This document shows positions 1 through 4,997 of a stretch of 7,716 nt of DNA, piece by piece. Origin of the DNA: Candidatus Eiseniibacteriota bacterium (GTDB taxonomy: Bacteria > Eisenbacteria > RBG-16-71-46 > CAIMUX01 > VGJL01); contig WJJW01000407.1 in NCBI GenBank assembly GCA_014729455.1, forward strand, positions 1 through 7,716, given 5' to 3'. Position 1 is the first letter of the stretch. The number at the start of each line of letters is the position of its first letter. Below the pieces are notes generated by a model. It was not told the origin of the DNA, ran no database searches, and saw nothing but the letters and a program-made list of their open reading frames with translations. The translations under genes and the position numbers were made by a program.

Positions 1-53
1 ACACGGGAGCCGTCGGCCAGGGTGAGGGGTTTCGAGTTCGGCCGTTCGCTCAT
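1..53 (-). CDS. N-terminus of a leftward gene, cut by window edge; possibly an FAD-dependent oxidoreductase
   Basis: An ATG at 53-51 on the minus strand opens a frame that runs off the left edge and encodes MSERPNSKPLTLADGSRV. An AGGA on the minus strand (complement of 64-67) lies 10 bases upstream as a possible ribosome binding site, and a sigma70-like promoter lies further upstream at 89-115. Codons are GC-rich in the third position, as expected for a real gene here. From memory, a start of the form 'LTLxDGSRV' commonly precedes the dinucleotide-binding GxGxxG fold of geranylgeranyl-reductase-like flavoproteins. The diagnostic glycines lie outside the window, so that function is a guess. 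That a gene starts here is more secure than what it encodes. Confidence 0.45.
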   Translation of the reverse strand, partial: MSERPNSKPLTLADGSR

Positions 54-88
54 GGCGTCCCGATCCTCACGTTGATTGCCGGATAACC

Positions 89-115
89 ATTGTAGCGCGA
101 TTTCCGGGCGGGCAA
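89..115 (-). promoter_or_regulatory. candidate sigma70-type promoter for the leftward gene at 53
   Basis: Reading the minus strand, TTGCCC (complement of 110-115, 4 of 6 to the -35 consensus) is followed after 15 bases by TACAAT (complement of 89-94, 5 of 6 to the -10 consensus). Initiation would fall near position 82, giving a leader of about 29 bases before the ATG at 53. The spacer is slightly short of the usual 16-18. The position relative to the gene start is good, and the local A/T content stands out from the surrounding GC-rich DNA. Confidence 0.4.
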
Positions 116-250
116 GGACTGGAATCCGTTCGCCCCCGATCGGCGTACTCCTGGTCTCCGGCGCCGCGCGTCAGGTTGATCTGGAGCACGGCGAGGCTGC
201 CGCCGCCCCCGCCCCTCACTGACCGTGAGCCAGAGACCTACCCCGGACCC

Positions 251-403
251 TCAACTACTGTGCTCAGGCCAATGGGTCGGGCTCGCGTACGCCGGGATGA
301 AGATCAGGCCCTCGGCGGCCTGGTCGCCGGCGGTGTCCTGCTCCGGGTCGCCGTCGAAGTCGATCCCGTTGCCGGCGAGGAGATGCGGCTCGTCCTCGCT
401 TGC
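251..403 (-). pseudogene. fragment of an exported protein gene, choice-of-anchor I-like segment
   Basis: On the minus strand a 50-codon stretch between a TAG (404-406) and a TGA (251-253) reads as convincing protein: LLAGNGIDFDGDP near its start, then AAEGLIFIPAYASPT, ending in EHSS. Nearly every third codon position is G or C, unlike the surrounding shadow frames. There is no plausible start codon and its upstream side runs directly into an oppositely oriented remnant, so this is a broken piece and not a gene. The pattern 'D-x-(G/A)-x-E-G-L-x-F-I-x-A-x-x-S-P-T' recalls, from memory, the C-terminal part of secreted proteins annotated as choice-of-anchor I. That family assignment is tentative. 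The last residues may be out of family if the piece has been inverted. Confidence 0.4.
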
Positions 404-417
404 CTACGCGAGTCCGA
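277..417. repeat. imperfect inverted repeat flanking the junction of the two gene remnants
   Basis: The 16 bases at 402-417 (GCCTACGCGAGTCCGA) match the reverse complement of 277-292 (GCGTACGCGAGCCCGA) at 14 positions, with an exact 8-base core TACGCGAG. The arms enclose 109 bases. Both arms encode Tyr-Ala-Ser-Pro in the reading frame of their own remnant. Part of the core is itself self-complementary (GCGTACGC), so chance similarity in GC-rich DNA is possible. Confidence 0.4.
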
Positions 418-653
418 GCTCCGGCCGGACCACGATCCGATTCGGGACCGGCGGGGCCGAATCCGTTCGACTGAGCGTTCACGATCCCTCCGGCCGCTGG
501 ATCCGCAGGCTCGCCGACGGGGTCCTCCTCCCTGCCGGGACCCAAGAGCGCCCCTGGGACGGGCGCGGCCGGCAGGGTCGGGAGGTGGCGGGCGGGATCT
601 ATTCCCTCCGTCTCGATCTCGGCGGAGAGGTCCGGACAGCTCCCGTCGTGCGG
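399..653 (+). pseudogene. remnant of a FlgD-type Ig-like C-terminal domain of an exported protein
   Basis: The plus-strand frame that is open from 180 to a TAG at 783-785 contains, between about 399 and 653, the hallmarks of the FlgD-like Ig domain: TTIRF (429-443), then VRLSVHDPSGRWIRRL, a PAGT turn, WDGRGRQG (WDG at 555-563), GGIYSLRL (591-614) and a closing RTAPVVR. In this family the domain is normally the last part of a large secreted or cell-surface protein and the gene stops soon after the final VVR. Here the frame continues about 40 codons without resemblance to anything, and nothing upstream of about 399 resembles the expected N-terminal body. I infer a decayed or truncated 3' end of a gene. 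An unexpressed leftover is likelier than a short functional protein. Confidence 0.55.
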
Positions 654-1010
654 AGCCGGTGGTCGATCCGAAGATCCAGCCGCGTCCCTCCGGAAGGCAC
701 TGATGATGCAATCCTCCGATTGTCGGCTCCAGGTCGTTTACCCGAGCGCAAGCGGGAGTCCTTCCCTCATCGGCTTCTACTATAGGATGCAGCTATTGTG
801 CTTCGCCTTCCGGACGGGTGAAAGCGGATGTTGCGATGGTGGAGAACTCCTGACCAAGAGTAGTGGAGCTGACTAGCGCTTCAGGTCTGGCAAGAAGACG
901 CTTCCGCGCAGGCGCCGCATGGCGGGGTGGATGGGATTCTGAAGAGGGACAGCGAACGATCCAATCCATCTCCCCTCCGGCTTCGGGGATCTTGCAGGAC
1001 CGGCTGAGGT
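654..1010. other. gene-free stretch between remnants and the rightward operon
   Basis: I see no convincing gene here on either strand. The frames that remain open (for example plus 863-1045 and minus 793-1101) give arginine/serine-rich translations without family-like patterns. A weak hairpin with 5-base arms (TCCCC 971-975 and GGGGA 985-989) has no following T-run, so it is not called a terminator. Base composition is visibly less GC-rich than in the nuo genes. No direct repeats, tRNA or attachment site were recognised. Confidence 0.5.
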
Positions 1011-1015
1011 ATGAT
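1010..1015 (+). promoter_or_regulatory. possible -10 element of the three-gene operon
   Basis: TATGAT matches the -10 consensus at 5 of 6 positions and would start transcription around 1022, about 24 bases before the ATG at 1046. No good -35 lies at the right distance: TTGCAG at 992-997 is only 12 bases upstream. The element is therefore weakly supported. It may rely on an activator or on a different sigma factor. Confidence 0.22.
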
Positions 1016-1034
1016 GGGATACGAATCCCTGCAT
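1011..1034. promoter_or_regulatory. dyad-symmetric site, candidate operator of the HTH operon
   Basis: An inverted repeat with arms ATGatGGGAT (1011-1020) and ATCCCtgCAT (1025-1034), separated by ACGA, pairs at 9 of 12 positions around its centre at 1022/1023. It overlaps the candidate -10 box and ends directly before the GGAGGG ribosome binding site at 1035-1040. A 24-base dyad over a start site is the usual form of a dimeric HTH repressor site, and the second gene of the operon encodes an HTH protein. Autoregulation is inferred. The site could instead act as an RNA hairpin (GGGAT/ATCCC) next to the ribosome binding site. Confidence 0.4.
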
Positions 1035-1045
1035 GGAGGGTACCG

Positions 1046-1321
1046 ATGTCTGATGATGAGAAGATCAGGAAGTTCGAGTCGCTGGCGGAGAAGCGCGTCA
1101 ACAGCGTGCTGAAGGACCTGCAACTGCTCGGAAACCTCGCGAATCCGGCCAGCTACGCCTACACCGATGAGCACGTGACACAGATCCTGCGCGCGATCAA
1201 GCGTGAGCTGAGAGACCTTGAGCAGAAGCTGAAACAGAAGGACGCAAGCCCACGGAAGGAGTTCCGCTTCCGCAAGACCCGCAAGAAGTCGGATGGGGAG
1301 GAGCGGGGCGCGCAACCATGA
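1046..1321 (+). CDS. small helical protein, first gene of the GHKL ATPase operon, function unknown
   Basis: A 91-residue charged protein of unknown function. The start is ATG 1046, with GGAGGG at 1035-1040 five bases upstream; the frame is open further upstream to a GTG at 863, but that extension looks non-coding. Residues 5-34 (KIRKFESLAEKRVNSV, then LQLLGNLANP) and 38-65 (YAYTDEHV through the KLKQK repeat) are predicted as two amphipathic helices around a conserved-looking turn 'GNLxNxxxYxYT'. The tail from residue 69 is rich in Lys/Arg and ends in an acidic-polar stretch, so it may contact nucleic acid. I recall similar small proteins ('LAEKRVxKxLKxLxLLGNLxNxxxYxYT') as hypotheticals in other bacteria but know no function. 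No membrane segment or signal peptide is present. The stop overlaps the next start as ATGA (1318-1321), which implies translational coupling. Confidence 0.8.
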   Translation: MSDDEKIRKFESLAEKRVNSVLKDLQLLGNLANPASYAYTDEHVTQILRAIKRELRDLEQKLKQKDASPRKEFRFRKTRKKSDGEERGAQP

Positions 1322-1845
1322 GCCGTTCCTCCAAGTCGGCGCGGTTCCCGAGGTCCGTCAAGGACCTCTCCAAGGAGGATTGCGCTCGCATCCTCCGCCG
1401 CGCGCTCTCGCATTCCGGACAGTTCGAAACACAGGTCGACGTCGCCGACGCTGCCGGCCTGAATCGGGGCACGGTCGCTCACTACTTCACGGCGCAGCAC
1501 AAGCCATCGCAGGCGAGGTGGACGAAGCTGCGCACCCTGCTCACGCAAGAGGACCGGCGCGCCTCGAATAGGGAGACTCTACCTTCCCGCAGGCGTGACC
1601 CGGCGGAGCGCGCCTGCGCACGGGTCCAGGCGTTGGTCTTTCTGCTCGAAGACGAGCTGAGGTTCTTCCTGGATGCCCCGAAGAGCGCCAGGCAGATCCT
1701 CAAGCACCGCCTCCCCGGCAAGGAGGTGGGGTATCTCGCCGGTCTGCTGACCGCGCTCTACGACGAGGATCATCTGGAGGCATTCAAGGTCTTCTCAGCG
1801 AAGGGAAGCGACGGAAGTGGAGACGAAGAAGCTCCAGATCGGTGA
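1318..1845 (+). CDS. helix-turn-helix DNA-binding protein of the GHKL ATPase operon
   Basis: A 175-residue protein. Residues 36-57 fit a Cro/XRE-like helix-turn-helix: Q39, A43, the turn glycine G47 in AAGLNR, then GTVAHYF as recognition helix. A basic stretch KPSQARWTKLR follows. The N-terminus (1-15) is Ser/Arg/Lys-rich. Residues 84-97 are an Arg-rich linker. A second helical domain covers about 98-160 (RVQALVFLLEDELRFFL, then LPGKEVGYLAGLLTALYDED). It is not a recognised catalytic domain and may serve dimerisation or contact with the ATPase. The tail is acidic. Its start overlaps the preceding stop by 4 bases and its end overlaps the ATPase start by 29 bases. It could be the operon repressor acting at the dyad at 1011-1034, or a DNA-targeting subunit of the ATPase. 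The sequence alone does not decide. Confidence 0.75.
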   Translation: MSRSSKSARFPRSVKDLSKEDCARILRRALSHSGQFETQVDVADAAGLNRGTVAHYFTAQHKPSQARWTKLRTLLTQEDRRASNRETLPSRRRDPAERACARVQALVFLLEDELRFFLDAPKSARQILKHRLPGKEVGYLAGLLTALYDEDHLEAFKVFSAKGSDGSGDEEAPDR

Positions 1846-3532
1846 TCAGGACAACGCGATCCTGATCATTCAGGCGACGCAATCCGATCCTCAAAAGGCG
1901 CTGGCGGAGCTCGTCGAGAACAGCATCGACGCGCGCGCCCGCCGAATCACCATCCTGCGCCGAAAGCGGCGCGACGAGATCGAGATCGAGATCACCGACG
2001 ACGGAGAAGGCGTGAGGGCCGGACCCGACGGCAGCTCGGACATGGAGCGGGTCGCAACCTCGATCTGCAAGTCGTTCAAGCGGGAGCTCGAGGAGCACCT
2101 GCGGGGCGGGATTCAGGGCGAGTTCGCGATCGGTCTGCTCGGGTTCGCGGCCATCGGCCGCCACCTCGAGATGCGGTCGCGAACGGAGACGTCGACCAGC
2201 ACGAGCCTCCTCCGACTCAGCGCCGAGTCGAACGAGTACGAGGTCGAGACGTGCAGGAAGCACCTTCCTCGGGCCGGGACGGTCGTGCGGATCTGGCCGG
2301 TCCACAAGAACATCGCGAGTCGTCTCACGGCCGAGAAGTTGAGGCGCTACCTGGGCGAGGAGTTGCGGGAGCGCATCATCGAGGGACAGGTCCGCATCAC
2401 GGTCGAGGATCGGGTGGGACGGAGGCGTCAGCTCGAGGTCAAGCCCCACAAGTACCAGGGGACGAGGATCAGCACGGTCACCAAGGCGGCAACAAGCGAG
2501 GGCAACATCACTTTCCGTCTCTTCGTCGCCGAGCGTGATTCGATGGGCAGGGTCGCGATCTACCGTCGCGGAACCAAGGTGCTCGACGACGTCACGGAGA
2601 TCAGCGAGCTCGACCACGAGCCCTGGACAAACCCGATCCTCGAGGGAATGATCGACAGCCGGTTCATCAGCGTCCCGCCGGGGACCCGCAGAGGGATCGT
2701 GCCCGATGCAAGCCTGGGGGAGCTGGTGGCCGCGATTCGCACCGTGGAGGGTCTCGTTGGCGAAGCGGTCCGCGAGGCTGAGCAGCAGCGCGAAAAGCGG
2801 CTCGGCACCGAGATCGTCAAGAGGCTGCGTGACGCGTTCAGCGACCTCATGAAAGAGCTTCCCGAGGAGTACTCCTGGTTCAACGGCAGGCGAGGTGGCG
2901 GCGTGCCGGGGCGGCCGGCGAGCGAGGGCGGCCCGGGAAAGCGCCGGCAGGTCCTTCTCGCCCTCGGTCCCCTGGACCATGTCACGGTGACGCCGAAGGT
3001 CAGCCAGATCGCTCCCAGCGAGCGGAAGACCTTTCTCGCCAAGTCATGGACCCCCGACAGGAAGATGATCCCGGTCGATGTCGACTACCAGTGGGTGGTC
3101 GATCCGCCGGAGGCCGCGGACCTGGAAGCGAACGGGGCCGAGTGCGTTCTCAGCGCGGGGCCGGAAGAGGGGGAGGTGAGGCTCTCCGTGCGGGCCTCTC
3201 TACGCGAGAAGTCGGTGCAGGCCGTCGTCGTGGTCCTGATCCTCAGGGAGACGCGCAAGGCGAGGCAGCAGGCGTTCCCGACCCCGATCCCCGTGCACCG
3301 TCCGGGGGAGCGGTGGCGATCCCGCTGGAACGCGGCGACCGATTCGCTGGAGTACAACACCGGTCACGAGGATTACCTCGCGGCCAAGAAGGGACCGAAG
3401 AAGGCGTACCTGCGCTATCTCGGTCTGCTTTTCGCCAAGCACCTGGTCCTGCACAACTTCAAGGAGTCGGGCGAGGAACCGGTTCTCGAGCGGATGATCG
3501 AGGTCGTGGCACGATTGGAGAGCAAGATCTAG
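1817..3532 (+). CDS. GHKL (Hsp90/MutL/MORC-like) ATPase with Ig-like domain
   Basis: A 571-residue soluble protein starting at GTG 1817 inside the end of the HTH gene, preceded by the purine-rich AAGGGAAG at 1800-1807. The Bergerat ATP-binding fold is intact: N-box E31-x3-N35-x2-D38-A39 (E31 the general base, N35 binding Mg), G1 box D61-x-G63-x-G65, G2 region GEFAIGLLGF at 101-110 (close to Hsp90 'GxFGxGxxS'), and G154-T155. Residues about 175-320 follow the S5-like transducer pattern (GRVAIYRRGTKVLDD, LEGMID, PPGTRRGI). A coiled segment (312-350) and a Gly/Arg-rich linker (356-377) lead to a beta-rich Ig-like domain (about 383-475, with W426). The C-terminal domain (about 490-571) carries RWRSRW, LEYNTGHEDY and a helical end. 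Such ATPases dimerise by N-terminal clamping on ATP. What this one clamps is unknown. No nuclease or kinase motif is present, and histidine kinase identity is unlikely because no phosphoacceptor domain is seen. Confidence 0.88.
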   Translation: METKKLQIGDQDNAILIIQATQSDPQKALAELVENSIDARARRITILRRKRRDEIEIEITDDGEGVRAGPDGSSDMERVATSICKSFKRELEEHLRGGIQGEFAIGLLGFAAIGRHLEMRSRTETSTSTSLLRLSAESNEYEVETCRKHLPRAGTVVRIWPVHKNIASRLTAEKLRRYLGEELRERIIEGQVRITVEDRVGRRRQLEVKPHKYQGTRISTVTKAATSEGNITFRLFVAERDSMGRVAIYRRGTKVLDDVTEISELDHEPWTNPILEGMIDSRFISVPPGTRRGIVPDASLGELVAAIRTVEGLVGEAVREAEQQREKRLGTEIVKRLRDAFSDLMKELPEEYSWFNGRRGGGVPGRPASEGGPGKRRQVLLALGPLDHVTVTPKVSQIAPSERKTFLAKSWTPDRKMIPVDVDYQWVVDPPEAADLEANGAECVLSAGPEEGEVRLSVRASLREKSVQAVVVVLILRETRKARQQAFPTPIPVHRPGERWRSRWNAATDSLEYNTGHEDYLAAKKGPKKAYLRYLGLLFAKHLVLHNFKESGEEPVLERMIEVVARLESKI

Positions 3533-3554
3533 CGGGCCGTACGGGGACCGGCTC
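3533..3554. other. 22-base convergent intergenic gap
   Basis: The ATPase gene (stop at 3530-3532) and nuoN (stop at 3555-3557 on the minus strand) face each other across 22 bases. The gap contains an 8-base palindrome CCGTACGG at 3537-3544, too short and without a T-run on either side to be a convincing intrinsic terminator. Termination may be Rho-dependent or lie within the opposing genes. Confidence 0.6.
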
Positions 3555-4994
3555 TCAGAACGACCCGGCCACCGCCCCGGCGATCCAGCGCTGCAACGGT
3601 CCCGGCAGGACCCCGAGCCAGACGATCGCGACCAGGAGGATCCCCAGGGTGATTCCTCCTGCCGCCGGCAGAGCGGGGACGGTCTCGCCGCCTGGCTCCT
3701 CCGGCGCGCGGATCATCACGAGGATCACCCGCAAGTAGTAGTACAACCCGATCGCGCTGTTGACGGCCAGGAAGACCACGAGCGTCCAGAGCGCCGCGCC
3801 GGCGCCCGCGGAGAGGACGAAGAACTTCGCGACGAACCCGCCGGTCAGCGGGATCCCGGCGAGCGACAGCATCGAGGCGGTCAGGACCAGCGAGAGGCCG
3901 GGCCGTCGCCAGAACAGTCCGCGGTACGCCTCGAGGGTCTCGGCCTCGTCCCGGTCGCTTGAACGGAGCCCGACGACGCCGAACGCGGCGACCGTGGTCG
4001 CGAAGTAGGCGGCGAGATAGTAGGCGGCCGCTTCGACTCCCAGGCGGCTCGTCGCCAGCAGCGCGACCAGCAGATAGCCCAGATGCGCGATCGAAGAGTA
4101 GGCGAGGATCCGCTTCACGTTGTGCTGGAACAGGGCGAGCAGGTTCCCGACCGTCATCGACGCGGCGGCCACGAGACCGATCACGGGGAACAGGGCCGCA
4201 CGTCCCGGATCATCCAGATTCAGGAACAGGCGCAGCAGGAGCGCGAAGACGCCCCCCTTGGAGACGGTGGCGATGAACGCGCCGACCGGCGCCGGCGCGC
4301 CGGCGTAGACGTCCGGGGTCCAGAGATGGAACGGGACCACGGCGAGCTTGAATCCGACGCCGGCGAACAACAGCGCCAGCCCGGCTCCGACCATCGGGTC
4401 GACGGCCGGCAGCATCCCGGTCGCGGCCCGCGCGATCGCGCGGAACTCCATCGTCCCGGTCTGCGCGTAGACGAGCGCCATCCCGAAGACGAGGATCGCC
4501 GAGGAGGCCCCGGTCAGGACGAGGTACTTGATCCCCGCCTCGATCCCCTCGTCCCGCCGCCGGTAGTAGGCGATCATCCCGTAGAGGGCGATGCTCAACG
4601 TCTCCAGTCCGAGGAAGAACGACGCGAAGTGCGTCGAGGCGACCAGCACCGCCGCTCCGAGGGTTGCCAGAAGCAGGAGAAGGTACAGTTCCTCCTTCCG
4701 TTCCCCGCCGATGCCGCGGTAGGCGGCGGTGATCGCCAGCACGGCGAGCGCCGTCGCGTAGAGGAGGGCCAGGAAGAAGACCGCGTAGCCGTCCATGACG
4801 AGCAGCGGGCCGATCCGTAACGGGGCGACGTCCCACGCGCCGACCAGGAGCCACAGCGAGACGACCAGCCCTGCGCCGGCGAGCAGCGCCGTGGTCCGAT
4901 CCGCCCTCCGCACCGAGATCCACAGGAGCACCGCCACCGCCGCCGCGGCCGGGCCGATCAGAGGAGCGAGTCCCGTCCATTGCGAAGGGGTCAT
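3555..4994 (-). CDS. nuoN: NADH-quinone oxidoreductase subunit N
   Basis: A 479-residue, almost wholly membrane-embedded protein, close to the usual NuoN length. It is one of three Mrp-antiporter-like subunits of complex I that move protons across the cytoplasmic membrane while the peripheral arm oxidises NADH. Residues known in the family to form the proton path are visible: E131 in GLETLSIALYGM, K156 in GIKYLVL, K216 and H223 in GFKLAVVPFHLWTPDVYAGAP, K246 in TVSKGG, Y299 in KRILAYSSIAHLGY, and K390 in GGFVAKFFVL. These align in spacing with the E. coli residues E133, K158, K217, H224, K247, Y300 and K395. ATG 4994 follows the nuoM stop after 3 bases, and the G-rich run on the minus strand (complement of 5002-5007) inside the end of nuoM serves as ribosome binding site. 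It is the last gene of the operon, as is usual. Confidence 0.97.
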   Translation of the reverse strand: MTPSQWTGLAPLIGPAAAAVAVLLWISVRRADRTTALLAGAGLVVSLWLLVGAWDVAPLRIGPLLVMDGYAVFFLALLYATALAVLAITAAYRGIGGERKEELYLLLLLATLGAAVLVASTHFASFFLGLETLSIALYGMIAYYRRRDEGIEAGIKYLVLTGASSAILVFGMALVYAQTGTMEFRAIARAATGMLPAVDPMVGAGLALLFAGVGFKLAVVPFHLWTPDVYAGAPAPVGAFIATVSKGGVFALLLRLFLNLDDPGRAALFPVIGLVAAASMTVGNLLALFQHNVKRILAYSSIAHLGYLLVALLATSRLGVEAAAYYLAAYFATTVAAFGVVGLRSSDRDEAETLEAYRGLFWRRPGLSLVLTASMLSLAGIPLTGGFVAKFFVLSAGAGAALWTLVVFLAVNSAIGLYYYLRVILVMIRAPEEPGGETVPALPAAGGITLGILLVAIVWLGVLPGPLQRWIAGAVAGSF

Positions 4995-4997
4995 CGC

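Noticed and set aside
971..989. Hairpin TCCCC/GGGGA as a terminator
   Set aside because: The arms are only 5 bases and no T-run follows.
992..1015. TTGCAG and TATGAT as a full promoter pair
   Set aside because: The spacing is only 12 bases, too short for a sigma70 promoter; only the -10-like box was kept, at low confidence.
863..1045. Upstream extension of the 91-residue gene to GTG 863
   Set aside because: The added 61 residues look non-coding, while ATG 1046 has a strong GGAGGG site at the correct distance.
1784..2980. 398-codon minus-strand frame opposite the ATPase gene
   Set aside because: Antisense shadow of a gene with intact ATP-binding motifs; no family-like pattern of its own.
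1817..3532. Reading the ATPase as a sensor histidine kinase
   Set aside because: No H-box or dimerisation domain with phosphoacceptor His and no sensor or membrane segment; the ATP site is followed by an S5-like transducer as in Hsp90/MutL-type GHKL proteins.
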